Source: Streptococcus cristatus
Lineage (GTDB): Bacteria; Bacillota; Bacilli; Lactobacillales; Streptococcaceae
Length of the DNA: 47,446 nt
Assembly (NCBI RefSeq): GCF_003943465.1
Contig: NZ_RJPR01000014.1
Span: forward strand, 1 to 47,446
Reading direction: 5' to 3'
This document shows, in pieces, positions 29,150-37,101 of the stretch; the stretch's first letter is position 1, and each line of letters opens with the position of its first letter. Position numbers and translations under genes: made by a program. A model generated the notes under the pieces. The model was not told where the DNA came from, ran no database searches, and saw nothing but the letters and a program-made list of their open reading frames with translations.

Positions 29150-29845
29150 ATGTGGAAAGTTCAATTATTCATCTTTGTTGAAGCGATTCTATTATCAATG
29201 GCACTGGTTACCATGCTGGCTGCCGATTTTTCGCGTGTTGTTCTCATCATGCTACTCTTTCTTTTGTTTTTATATTATTATTTCGGCAAGCAGAGAGGCA
29301 ATTCGCTATTAGTCGCGACCATGATTGTCTTCTTTTTCATTGTCATGCTCAATCCTTACGTCATAGCTGCTGTCCTTTTCGCCTTGATTTACGGCATGAT
29401 CGTAGCCTATCCTTATCTGTACAAGGAAAATCAAGAGACTCATCTTTTCTTTGAAGATGCGACCGAAGTTCGGGCTGAAAAAAATCGTTGGTTGGGAGAT
29501 TTACAGCATTTCTCAAAGGATGACTGCCAGTTTCATGATATCAATCTCTTGAGAATGATGGGTAAGGACACCATTCACTTAGAAGACGTCATTGTGGTCA
29601 ATCATGATAATGTCATCGTGATTCGCAAGGGCTTTGGGGATACCAAGATCGTCATTCCTTTGGATGTGGAAATTCAGCTTCAGATCAATACCCTATACGG
29701 AGACTTGAATTTTTTAAATCATCCGCCACGCAAGCTGCGCAATGAAACGATTTCTCTGACAACGCCTGACTATAAGCGAGCCAGCAAAACCGTAAAAATT
29801 GTTTTGGTCAGCTTTTTAGGAAATGTGGAGGTTGTTAGAAAGTGA
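29150..29845 (+). CDS. liaF: LiaF, membrane inhibitor of the LiaSR system
   Basis: 231 aa. Three to four N-terminal membrane helices (to about residue 90), then a cytoplasmic domain of the LiaF/VraT C-terminal type (PF09922) with VIVVNHDNVIVIRKGFGDTKIVIPLDVEIQLQ. In this family LiaF holds the LiaS kinase off until cell-wall antibiotics or envelope damage act. AAGGAAGG precedes the ATG. It overlaps liaS by 4 nt (GTGA), so the two are translationally coupled. Confidence 0.92.
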   Translation: MWKVQLFIFVEAILLSMALVTMLAADFSRVVLIMLLFLLFLYYYFGKQRGNSLLVATMIVFFFIVMLNPYVIAAVLFALIYGMIVAYPYLYKENQETHLFFEDATEVRAEKNRWLGDLQHFSKDDCQFHDINLLRMMGKDTIHLEDVIVVNHDNVIVIRKGFGDTKIVIPLDVEIQLQINTLYGDLNFLNHPPRKLRNETISLTTPDYKRASKTVKIVLVSFLGNVEVVRK

Positions 29846-30861
29846 AAAAAACAAGTTATTTGCTTATTTTTCTATATACCTTCTTTGTTTTAGGGATTAT
29901 CTTTCATTACATTTTTAATCTTTTTAATTTAGAATGGCAAAAACTGCTGAATAATCTGGACTTGCTTCGTTCTTTTGCTTTCTTTGTTCTGGTTCTGGGC
30001 TCAGCGCTGACTATCCTCTTGGCCGCTGCTGCGCGCTTCCTTCAGCACCTGTCCCTTTCTCAAGTTCAAAAGAATTTAAAAGCTATTTTAGAAGGCAGAG
30101 GCATACAAGAAACCGGGCAGTTGGAATTGGACGATTCTCTCATCCGCTTAAAAGAAAAGGTGGATAGTCTAACCGAAAATTTGCAGAAATCTGAGAATCA
30201 GGCCTTGCAGGCGGAAGAAAAGATTATTGAAAAAGAACGCAGGCGGATTGCTCGCGATTTGCATGATACGGTCAGTCAGGAGCTATTTGCTGCCAATATG
30301 ATTCTTTCAGGTGTCGCTGGGAATGTGGAGCGTCTTGATAAAGACAATCTCCAACAACAGTTAAAGGGAATCGCTGACATTCTGGATACAGCACAAAAAG
30401 ATTTGCGGATCTTGCTCTTACATTTACGGCCGACAGAGTTGGAAAATCGGACCTTGGTAGAGGGCATGAATGTCTTAATCAAAGAATTGACAGATAAGTC
30501 GGACTTGACTGTCCAGTTTAAGCATGAGGTCATCGGTCTACCCAAGCAGATAGAGGAGCATATTTTTAGGATTATTCAAGAAATCATCAATAATACCTTG
30601 CGCCATGCTCAGGCCAGTCGTCTGGACATCTATCTCTATCAGACGCCAAATAGACTCAAACTCAAGGTTTCTGATGACGGAATCGGTTTTGATCCAGCTA
30701 GCTTGGCTGACATGAGTTATGGTTTGAAAAATATTGAAGATCGAGTGCATGATATGGCTGGCACCTTGAAGATTCTGACGGCTCCCAAAAAAGGAGTTTC
30801 TATCGAAGTCAGTGTTCCATTGTTAGAGGGGGAAAAGGATGAGAATATTACTAGTGGATGA
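29842..30861 (+). CDS. liaS: LiaS, envelope-stress sensor histidine kinase
   Basis: 339 aa, GTG start overlapping the liaF stop, with GGAGG in the end of liaF. Two N-terminal membrane helices with almost no external loop (intramembrane-sensing type), a coiled coil, then the HisKA_3 segment RRRIARDLHDTVSQE with the phosphorylated His at 141. A HATPase_c domain follows (IIQEIINNTLRHA, DDGIGFD, YGLKNIEDRV). It acts with LiaF and LiaR. The liaR ATG lies 23 nt inside its 3' end. Confidence 0.94.
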   Translation: MKKTSYLLIFLYTFFVLGIIFHYIFNLFNLEWQKLLNNLDLLRSFAFFVLVLGSALTILLAAAARFLQHLSLSQVQKNLKAILEGRGIQETGQLELDDSLIRLKEKVDSLTENLQKSENQALQAEEKIIEKERRRIARDLHDTVSQELFAANMILSGVAGNVERLDKDNLQQQLKGIADILDTAQKDLRILLLHLRPTELENRTLVEGMNVLIKELTDKSDLTVQFKHEVIGLPKQIEEHIFRIIQEIINNTLRHAQASRLDIYLYQTPNRLKLKVSDDGIGFDPASLADMSYGLKNIEDRVHDMAGTLKILTAPKKGVSIEVSVPLLEGEKDENITSG

Positions 30862-31471
30862 CCATCAAATGGTCAGATTGGGCTTGAAAAGCTTTTTTGA
30901 ATTACAGGACGATATTGAAGAAGTGACAGAGGCTACCAATGGTAGAGAAGGTGTCGAAAAGGCTCTGGAAAGCCGTCCAGATGTGATTATGATGGATATT
31001 GTTATGCCAGAGATGAGTGGCATTGATGCCACCTTGGCTATCTTGAAAGAATGGCCAGAGGCAAAGATTTTGATTTTGACATCCTATCTGGACAATGAAA
31101 AAATCTATCCAGTGTTGGATGCGGGTGCTCGTGGCTATATGTTGAAGACTTCTAGTGCGGATGAAATTCTCCATGCCGTCAGAAAGGTTGCAAAGGGTGA
31201 ATTTGCCATTGAAACAGAAGTCAGTAAGAAGGTCGAATACCATCGGAATCATATAGAGCTTCACGAGGATTTGACAGCGCGGGAGCGGGATATTTTGGGG
31301 CTTTTAGCCAAAGGCTATGAAAACCAGCGGATTGCTGACGAGCTCTTTATTTCCTTGAAAACGGTCAAGACGCATGTGTCTAATATTTTGTCTAAGCTAG
31401 AAGTGAGCGATCGGACCCAGGCAGTTGTCTATGCTTTTCAGCATCATCTTGTTCCGCAAGATGATTTTTAA
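30839..31471 (+). CDS. liaR: LiaR, NarL/LuxR-type response regulator
   Basis: 210 aa. Receiver domain with LLVDDHQMVRLGL, phospho-acceptor Asp at 53 (MMDIVMPEMSG), T at LILTSY and K in YMLKTS. The C-terminal LuxR helix-turn-helix is LTARERDILGLLAKGY...LFISLKTVKTHVSNI. Activates envelope-stress genes when phosphorylated by LiaS. Translationally coupled to liaS by a 23-nt overlap. No terminator follows; a new promoter is present at 31472. Confidence 0.95.
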   Translation: MRILLVDDHQMVRLGLKSFFELQDDIEEVTEATNGREGVEKALESRPDVIMMDIVMPEMSGIDATLAILKEWPEAKILILTSYLDNEKIYPVLDAGARGYMLKTSSADEILHAVRKVAKGEFAIETEVSKKVEYHRNHIELHEDLTARERDILGLLAKGYENQRIADELFISLKTVKTHVSNILSKLEVSDRTQAVVYAFQHHLVPQDDF

Positions 31472-31480
31472 TGATATAAT
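31472..31480 (+). promoter_or_regulatory. Extended -10 promoter of the HAD-cyclophilin gene
   Basis: TGA-TATAAT right after the liaR stop, 29 nt before the ATG at 31509. Gives expression independent of liaFSR. Confidence 0.65.
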
Positions 31481-31508
31481 AGAGAAGATTAAATTGAAAG
31501 AGGAAGAT

Positions 31509-32909
31509 ATGAAGGCAAAATTAAAATATAAGGCGAAAAAGATTAAGATTGTTTTCTTTGATATCGATGATACCTTGCGGGTCAAGGAAACGGGCTTCAT
31601 CCCAGAATCGATCAAAGTTGTATTTAAGCAGCTGAGAGAAAAGGGAATTCTGATAGGAATTGCTTCTGGTCGTGGCATTTTTGGAGTTGTTCCAGAAATT
31701 CGTGACTTGGATCCTGATTTTTTTGTTACCTTGAATGGGGCTTATGTTGAAAATCGAAAGGGCGAAGTCATTGCGAAAACGGTCATTCCACAAGAGTGTG
31801 TGGAATCCTACATTTCCTGGACCAAGGAAGTGGGCATTGAGTACGGTTTGGTAGGCAGTCACGAAGCGGCTTTGTCTGTTCGCAATCCTATGATTTCGTC
31901 AGCAATTGATATCATTTATCCAGATCTGGCTGTCAATCCTGATTTTTACCAAGATCATGAAATCTATCAAATGTGGACTTTTGAGGATGTAGGTGACAGT
32001 TTGCAGTTACCAGAAGATTTGGCCAAGTCTCTCCGTATGGTGCGTTGGCATGAGCATTCATCGGATGTCGTACCGAAAGAAGGTTCAAAGGCAGCTGGTG
32101 TTGCCAAGGTAGTGGAACACCTCGGTTTCAAACCAGAAAATGTCTTAGTTTTTGGCGATGGACTTAATGATTTAGAATTATTTGACTATGCAGGGCTCAG
32201 TATTGCTATGGGAGTTTCCCATGAGGAATTGCAGAAAAAGGCTGATTTTGTCACAAAAACGGTCGAAGAAGACGGCATCTTTGACGCCTTAGAGCAATTG
32301 GGCATGGTGGAGAAAGAATTGACCTTCCCACAGCTCCATCTTGATGTGGTTCAAGGCCCAGTTGCAAAGATCAAGACAAATCATGGTGAACTGAAGATTC
32401 AACTCTTCCCAGAGCAAGCACCCAAAACAGTTGCCAACTTTATCGCCTTATCAAAGGATGGCTACTATGACGGAGTAATCTTCCACCGAGTTATCAAAGA
32501 TTTTATGATTCAAGGTGGCGATCCGACAGGTACTGGTATGGGCGGAGAGTCTATCTACGGCGAACGCTTTGAAGATGAGTTTTCACCTGAGCTTTACAAT
32601 ATTCGTGGGGCTCTTTCCATGGCGAATGCTGGACCGAATACCAATGGCAGTCAGTTCTTTATTGTCCAAAATAACAGTCTCCCCTATTCAACAAAGGAAC
32701 TGACTCGGGGAGGATGGCCGAAGTCGATCGCTGAAGTTTATGCTAGCAAGGGCGGGACACCGCATTTGGACCGTCGACATACTGTGTTTGGGCAGCTAGT
32801 GGATGAGGCATCTTATGAAGTTTTGGATAAAATTGCAGCGGTTGAAACAGCTTCAATGGATAAACCACTTGAGGATGTTGTCATTGAGACGATTGAGGTT
32901 ATAGACTAA
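31509..32909 (+). CDS. Bifunctional Cof-type HAD hydrolase / cyclophilin peptidyl-prolyl isomerase
   Basis: 466 aa from this start. Residues 1 to about 265 form a Cof (HAD-IIB) phosphatase: VFFDIDDTLR with nucleophile Asp, IASGRG, and FGDGLNDLELF. Residues about 275-466 form a cyclophilin: TVANFIALSKDGYYDGVIFHRVIKDFMIQGGDPTGTG and NGSQFFIV. Both active sites look complete. This fusion is a known streptococcal arrangement; the small-molecule substrate is unknown. The frame is open from 31425 (overlapping liaR), but ATG 31509 has GAGGAAG and sits just after a promoter. Overlaps the S1 gene by 1 nt. Confidence 0.92.
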   Translation: MKAKLKYKAKKIKIVFFDIDDTLRVKETGFIPESIKVVFKQLREKGILIGIASGRGIFGVVPEIRDLDPDFFVTLNGAYVENRKGEVIAKTVIPQECVESYISWTKEVGIEYGLVGSHEAALSVRNPMISSAIDIIYPDLAVNPDFYQDHEIYQMWTFEDVGDSLQLPEDLAKSLRMVRWHEHSSDVVPKEGSKAAGVAKVVEHLGFKPENVLVFGDGLNDLELFDYAGLSIAMGVSHEELQKKADFVTKTVEEDGIFDALEQLGMVEKELTFPQLHLDVVQGPVAKIKTNHGELKIQLFPEQAPKTVANFIALSKDGYYDGVIFHRVIKDFMIQGGDPTGTGMGGESIYGERFEDEFSPELYNIRGALSMANAGPNTNGSQFFIVQNNSLPYSTKELTRGGWPKSIAEVYASKGGTPHLDRRHTVFGQLVDEASYEVLDKIAAVETASMDKPLEDVVIETIEVID

Positions 32910-33271
32910 TGAAAATCGGAGATAAGTTAAAGGGCAAAATTACTGGGATTCAGCCCTACGGTGCCTTTGTCGAACTAGAAAGCGGTCTGATCGGCCTCAT
33001 TCATATTTCTGAGATTCGGACGGGCTATATCGACAATATTCACGATATTTTGAAAATTGGTGATCAGGTTCTTGTGCAGGTAGTAGATTATGATGAGTTT
33101 TCTGGTAAGGCCAGCCTGTCAATGCGGACTTTAGAGGAAGAAAAACATCGTTTACCAAGACGGCATCGCTTTTCAAACGATCGTTGCAAAATTGGATTTG
33201 CGCCCTTAGGTAAGCAATTGCCAATCTGGATAAAGGAAGCCAAGGCTTTTCTGAAAGAACAAAAAGAGTAA
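32909..33271 (+). CDS. cvfD: S1-domain RNA-binding protein (CvfD/YugI type)
   Basis: 120 aa. One S1 domain fills residues 1 to about 72: KLKGKITGIQPYGAFVELE, GLIGLIHISEI, LKIGDQVLVQVVDYDEFSGKASLSM. A basic tail follows with an RRHRFS segment and a final helix. Length and order fit the small regulator called YugI or CvfD, described in pneumococcus as an RNA-binding post-transcriptional regulator. The gene starts on the last base of the HAD-cyclophilin stop (TAATG), so it is coupled to a protein-folding enzyme. A bidirectional terminator follows. Confidence 0.8.
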   Translation: MKIGDKLKGKITGIQPYGAFVELESGLIGLIHISEIRTGYIDNIHDILKIGDQVLVQVVDYDEFSGKASLSMRTLEEEKHRLPRRHRFSNDRCKIGFAPLGKQLPIWIKEAKAFLKEQKE

Positions 33272-33304
33272 AAAATTCCTACCCAAACGGGTAGGAATTT
33301 TGTT
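33272..33304. terminator. Bidirectional terminator between cvfD and cysK
   Basis: Perfect 13-bp stem (33272-33284 with 33289-33301), AAAC loop, A/T-rich flanks on both sides; serves the convergent units. Confidence 0.9.
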
Positions 33305-33318
33305 AACTCTTTTCACGA

Positions 33319-34248
33319 TTAAGCGTCAAATTCATAGAGAGCGGTAGATAGGTAACGTTCACCATTATCAGGTGCAAGGGCAAGGACTTTCTTGCCAGCT
33401 CCTAGTTTTTTAGCGACTTCAATGGCTGCAAAAATAGCCGCAGCAGATGAAATTCCGACTAGGAAACCTTCCTGACCGCCAATGTAGCGTCCTAATTCTA
33501 GCGCTTGATCAGAAGTCACGCGGACAATGCTATCATAGGCTGCTGTATCCAAGGTCTCTGGAATGAAGCCAGCTGAAAGTCCTTGGATTTTGTGAGGACC
33601 TGGTTTCTCACCAGAAAGGATAGCAGATTCGTCTGCTTCAACCGCATAGATTTGGACATTTGGATTCGCTTTTTTAAGAGCATGAGAGACACCAGAGATA
33701 GTCCCACCAGTTCCGACACCACCGACAAAAGCGTCCAGTCCAGTTTCACCGAAAGCAGCGACAATTTCTGCTCCTGTTGTTCGTTCGTGAACCTCTGGAT
33801 TAGCCGGATTGTTAAACTGCAGTGGCAACCAGCCATTTCGCTTTTTAGCAATTTCTTCTGCCTTGGCAATAGCCCCTTTCATTCCTTCGCTACCCGGAGT
33901 CAAAACTAGCTCCGCTCCATAAGCTTGGATAATCTTGCGACGCTCCACACTCATAGTTTCTGGCATCACAATGACAACCTTGTAGCCTTTAGCTGCTCCA
34001 ACCCATGAAAGGCCAATACCGGTATTTCCGCTGGTTGCTTCAACGATAGTATCGCCAGGCTTGATAAGGCCATCGCGTTCAGCTGCCTCAATCATGCTGA
34101 GAGCAATCCGGTCTTTGACAGAAGAGCCAGGGTTGAAGGCTTCTAACTTGACATAAACCTCAGCTGCTCCTTCAGGAACGATATTATTTAGTTTAACAAT
34201 TGGCGTTCTTCCAACTAATTCTGTGATATTTTGATAAATGTTTGCCAT
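33319..34248 (-). CDS. cysK: Cysteine synthase (O-acetylserine sulfhydrylase)
   Basis: 309 aa PLP enzyme that makes cysteine from O-acetylserine and sulfide. PLP Lys at 45 in [10 protein letters not shown], the SGNTGIGL substrate loop, GTGGTISG phosphate-binding loop, and a final [16 protein letters not shown]. Length and motifs fit CysK rather than cystathionine beta-synthase. It has its own promoter and a palindromic site upstream of the kind used by LysR-type sulfur regulators, so it is probably induced when cysteine is short. Convergent with cvfD. Confidence 0.95.
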   Translation of the reverse strand: MANIYQNITELVGRTPIVKLNNIVPEGAAEVYVKLEAFNPGSSVKDRIALSMIEAAERDGLIKPGDTIVEATSGNTGIGLSWVGAAKGYKVVIVMPETMSVERRKIIQAYGAELVLTPGSEGMKGAIAKAEEIAKKRNGWLPLQFNNPANPEVHERTTGAEIVAAFGETGLDAFVGGVGTGGTISGVSHALKKANPNVQIYAVEADESAILSGEKPGPHKIQGLSAGFIPETLDTAAYDSIVRVTSDQALELGRYIGGQEGFLVGISSAAAIFAAIEVAKKLGAGKKVLALAPDNGERYLSTALYEFDA

Positions 34249-34277
34249 TTTTCCTACCTCAATACTTTAATGAGACT

Positions 34278-34306
34278 AGTATAAGCTGAAAGAGGCACTT
34301 TGTAAA
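34278..34306 (-). promoter_or_regulatory. SigA promoter of cysK
   Basis: On the minus strand TTTACA (plus 34301-34306), 17-nt spacer, TATACT (plus 34278-34283). Confidence 0.82.
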
Positions 34307-34326
34307 ATATAAAAAAGCTATGACCA

Positions 34327-34345
34327 CGATAAAAATTATTTATCA
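34327..34345 (-). promoter_or_regulatory. Candidate CmbR/HomR (LysR-type) site upstream of cysK
   Basis: On the minus strand TGATA-N9-TATCG, one base off the symmetric TGATA-N9-TATCA pattern that I recall for streptococcal cysteine/methionine regulators. It ends 20 nt upstream of the -35, the usual place for a LysR activator. Confidence 0.5.
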
Positions 34346-34364
34346 CTAGGACTAGCTGTTAAGA

Positions 34365-35000
34365 TTATTCAACTGTTAAAGGAATTTCAACCTCGCGCAA
34401 ACCTTGATCATCAATTTGGATTTTTCCATTGAAAAACTCGATTAATTTCTGCTCTAGTGGTTCTTTTTCCTGCTTGTCGATATAGATGGTTGTAGCCACT
34501 AGATCCGTGAACTCTGTATCAAATTCGATCAGATCCTCGGCTTTCAAAAAGTTATCGAAATTTTGGTACTGGCTGTAAGACATTTTGAGACGCAAACCGG
34601 CCTGTTCCTTGATTTCGATGAGACCAATTTCTTTGATTGCAAAGGCAACGCTGCCTGCATAAGCCCGAATGAGCCCACCAGCTCCTAGCTTAATACCGCC
34701 AAAATAGCGCGTGACCACAAAGCAGACATTGGTCAGTTGGTGATTCTCCATGACACCGAGCATAGGAACGCCCGCTGTACCGCTGGGCTCACCGTCATCA
34801 CTGGTTCGTTTGATTTCACTTTTCTCCCCGACAATAAAAGCAGAGCAATTATGAGTGGCTTTATAGTGCTCTTTTTTGATGGCAGCAATAAAATCCCTGG
34901 CTTCCTCTTCTGAGTAAACGCGCTTGGCGTGGCAAATGAAACGAGATTTTTTAATTTCTTCTTGGGCTTGGCCGTCTTGTCTAATTGTTCTATATTCCAT
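34365..35000 (-). CDS. yigZ: YigZ family protein (IMPACT domain)
   Basis: 211 aa. N-terminal UPF0029/IMPACT domain (KKSRFICHAKRVYSEEEARDFI, SDDGEPSGTAGVPML, VTRYFGGIKLGAGGL) followed by a small ferredoxin-like DUF1949 domain. Eukaryotic IMPACT binds the translation regulator GCN1; the bacterial function is not settled. The frame also opens at a GTG at 35015, but homologues start MEYRTI, which is the ATG at 35000. There is no ribosome binding site there; the predicted transcript starts at that ATG (see the promoter entry). Confidence 0.9.
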   Translation of the reverse strand: MEYRTIRQDGQAQEEIKKSRFICHAKRVYSEEEARDFIAAIKKEHYKATHNCSAFIVGEKSEIKRTSDDGEPSGTAGVPMLGVMENHQLTNVCFVVTRYFGGIKLGAGGLIRAYAGSVAFAIKEIGLIEIKEQAGLRLKMSYSQYQNFDNFLKAEDLIEFDTEFTDLVATTIYIDKQEKEPLEQKLIEFFNGKIQIDDQGLREVEIPLTVE

Positions 35001-35006
35001 AGTTTT

Positions 35007-35035
35007 ATTGTACACAAAAAAATAGATTTTTCCAA
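35007..35035 (-). promoter_or_regulatory. Promoter of yigZ, predicted leaderless
   Basis: On the minus strand TTGGAA (plus 35030-35035), 17-nt spacer, TACAAT (plus 35007-35012). Only 6 nt separate the -10 from the yigZ ATG, so transcription should begin at or one base from the start codon. Confidence 0.65.
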
Positions 35036-35041
35036 AAGTTT

Positions 35042-35049
35042 TACGAATA
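35042..35049 (+). promoter_or_regulatory. cin-box (SigX/ComX promoter) of comFA
   Basis: Perfect TACGAATA, the -10-like element read by the competence sigma factor, 7 nt before the comFA ATG. The preceding stretch has the usual T-rich segment. Confidence 0.9.
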
Positions 35050-35056
35050 AAAAAGT

Positions 35057-36358
35057 ATGTTAGAAAGAAATGATTGCCTAGGTAGAATATTTACAGAAGA
35101 TCAGCTTAGTCCTGAACTGCGCAAGCATGCTCAGCAGCTGCCAAGTATGCGAGAGGAAAGGAGAAAGTTATTTTGCGGCCGCTGTGGTTCTCAAGTGGAC
35201 AAGGAGAACTACCAGCTACCTGTCAATGCCTACTATTGTAGGGAATGCGTGATTTTGGGGCGAGTCCGGAGTGACCAAGAACTTTATTATTTTCCGCAGG
35301 AAGATTTTCCTAAAAATCAGGTACTCAAGTGGCAGGGACAATTAACGACCTTTCAAGAAAGAGTTTCTCAGGGACTGTTAGAGTCAGTTACTCAAAAGCA
35401 GAATAGCCTAGTCCATGCAGTGACGGGGGCGGGCAAAACAGAAATGATTTATCAGGTGATTGCAGAAGTGATTGACTGTGGAGGTGTCGTTTGCCTAGCC
35501 AGCCCTCGGATTGATGTCTGTTTGGAGCTTTATCGCCGGCTCAAGCTGGATTTTGCCTGTCCTATTTCACTTTTGCATGGGGAATCCGAGCCATATTTTC
35601 GCAGTCCCTTGGTCATAGCCACCACCCATCAGCTTCTTAAATTTTATAGAGCCTTTGATTTGCTGATTGTGGACGAGGTAGATGCTTTTCCTTATGTGGA
35701 CAATCCTGTGCTCTACCATGCCGTGGAGCAGTCGGTCAAGGAGGAGGGAACGACAATTTTCTTAACTGCCACTTCGACGGATGAGTTGGATAAAAAAGTC
35801 CAAAAAGGAGAATTAAAACGACTTAGTCTTCCTCGTCGCTTCCATGGCAATCCTTTGATTGTGCCCCAAAAAGTTTGGCTGGCAGATTTTCAAAAATATC
35901 TATTGAAAAAGAAACTACCGCCTAAATTGAAGAAATATATCGAGAGACAGAGAAAAACGGGCTTTCCCTTACTGATCTTTGCCTCGGAAATCAAAAGAGG
36001 TCAAGAATTTGCGCAAGTTTTGGAGGAGATATTTCCATCGGAAAGAGTTGGATTTGTGGCTTCGACAACTGAAGATCGTTTAGAAATCGTGGAAGAGTTT
36101 CGCAAGCGAGAAATTACCATTTTAGTCACGACGACCATCCTAGAGCGTGGCGTGACCTTTCCCTGTGTAGATGTCTTTGTTCTAGAAGCCAACCATCGTC
36201 TCTTTAGCCGTAGCGCCTTGGTGCAGATTTCTGGCCGAGTGGGACGTAGCATGGAGCGACCGACGGGAGATTTATTCTTCTTTCACGACGGCACTACACG
36301 TTCAATCGAAAAGGCGATTCGTGAAATCAAACTGATGAACAAGGAGGCTGGTCTATGA
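35057..36358 (+). CDS. comFA: Late competence DNA-uptake helicase ComFA
   Basis: 433 aa DEAD-box ATPase that powers import of single-stranded DNA during transformation. Near the N-terminus sits a four-Cys zinc element (CGRC...CREC, about residues 40-66), then Walker A VTGAGKTE, DEVD box, TATST motif III, and motif VI QISGRVGRS. The start MLERND...LGRIF lines up with known streptococcal ComFA. No ribosome binding site exists before the ATG; the cin-box position predicts a leaderless message. Overlaps comFC by 4 nt. Expressed only in competent cells if SigX is the sole driver. Confidence 0.94.
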   Translation: MLERNDCLGRIFTEDQLSPELRKHAQQLPSMREERRKLFCGRCGSQVDKENYQLPVNAYYCRECVILGRVRSDQELYYFPQEDFPKNQVLKWQGQLTTFQERVSQGLLESVTQKQNSLVHAVTGAGKTEMIYQVIAEVIDCGGVVCLASPRIDVCLELYRRLKLDFACPISLLHGESEPYFRSPLVIATTHQLLKFYRAFDLLIVDEVDAFPYVDNPVLYHAVEQSVKEEGTTIFLTATSTDELDKKVQKGELKRLSLPRRFHGNPLIVPQKVWLADFQKYLLKKKLPPKLKKYIERQRKTGFPLLIFASEIKRGQEFAQVLEEIFPSERVGFVASTTEDRLEIVEEFRKREITILVTTTILERGVTFPCVDVFVLEANHRLFSRSALVQISGRVGRSMERPTGDLFFFHDGTTRSIEKAIREIKLMNKEAGL

Positions 36359-37020
36359 GAAATTGCCTGTTGTGCAGCCAGGCAGTAGAAGAAAATAGGA
36401 CTTTTTCTTCCTTGATTTTATTGCAAAAAGAACAAAATACAATTTGTAAACATTGCCGAGCAGGATTTGAAGCGATTTCCTCTATCCATTGCCCGCGTTG
36501 CTGGAAAGATCGGGAAGCGAAAGTCTGCTCAGATTGTCAAATATGGGAAGCGCAAGGCTATTTGGTGCAGCATCAGGCTTGCTTTCTTTATAATGATTTG
36601 ATGAAGGATTTCTTCAGCAAATACAAGTTTCAAGGGGATTATCTTCTGAGATTTGTGTTTGCAGAAGTTCTCAAAAAAAGTCTCAAAAACTTCAAAAAAT
36701 ATACTCTGGTTCCTATTCCGGTCAGCCCTGAAAAATACCAAAGTCGAGGTTTTAATCAGGTGGAAGGCTTCTTGCAAGCAGCTGGCTTGCCTTATAAACA
36801 TTTGCTGGAAAAGCAGGATGCGCTTGCCCAATCCAGTAAAAATCGCGAAGAACGATTAAACAGTCAACAATGTTTTACATTGGTAAAAGATGTCCTTCTG
36901 CCAGAAAAAATTCTTCTGATAGACGATGTGTACACGACTGGAAAAACCTTACAATTGGCTCGAGAATTATTGCTGGAAGCAGGTGTGAAAGAAGTTTTGA
37001 CATTTTCACTCGCAAGATAA
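36355..37020 (+). CDS. comFC: Competence protein ComFC (phosphoribosyltransferase-like)
   Basis: 221 aa. N-terminal zinc ribbon with four Cys pairs (CLLC, CKHC, CPRC, CSDC; about residues 3-61) and a C-terminal phosphoribosyltransferase fold with the PRPP-binding motif LLIDDVYTTGKT. Works with ComFA in DNA uptake; the enzymatic substrate is unknown. The ATG overlaps the comFA stop (ATGA). No terminator before hpf was seen, but hpf has its own promoter. Confidence 0.93.
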   Translation: MRNCLLCSQAVEENRTFSSLILLQKEQNTICKHCRAGFEAISSIHCPRCWKDREAKVCSDCQIWEAQGYLVQHQACFLYNDLMKDFFSKYKFQGDYLLRFVFAEVLKKSLKNFKKYTLVPIPVSPEKYQSRGFNQVEGFLQAAGLPYKHLLEKQDALAQSSKNREERLNSQQCFTLVKDVLLPEKILLIDDVYTTGKTLQLARELLLEAGVKEVLTFSLAR

Positions 37021-37028
37021 GAAAATAT

Positions 37029-37057
37029 TTGCAAAAAAAGAATGAAAGCGTTATAAT
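37029..37057 (+). promoter_or_regulatory. SigA promoter of hpf
   Basis: TTGCAA at 37029-37034, 17-nt spacer, TATAAT at 37052-37057, immediately after comFC. Confidence 0.85.
37043..37056 (+). promoter_or_regulatory. cre site overlapping the hpf -10
   Basis: TGAAAGCGTTATAA matches TGWAANCGNTNWCA except A for C at position 13. It covers most of the -10 box, so CcpA bound here would block polymerase. Confidence 0.65.
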
Positions 37058-37101
37058 GATATTGTAAATAAAACATTTATGTTTAGAAAGAAGGTACTTA
37101 T

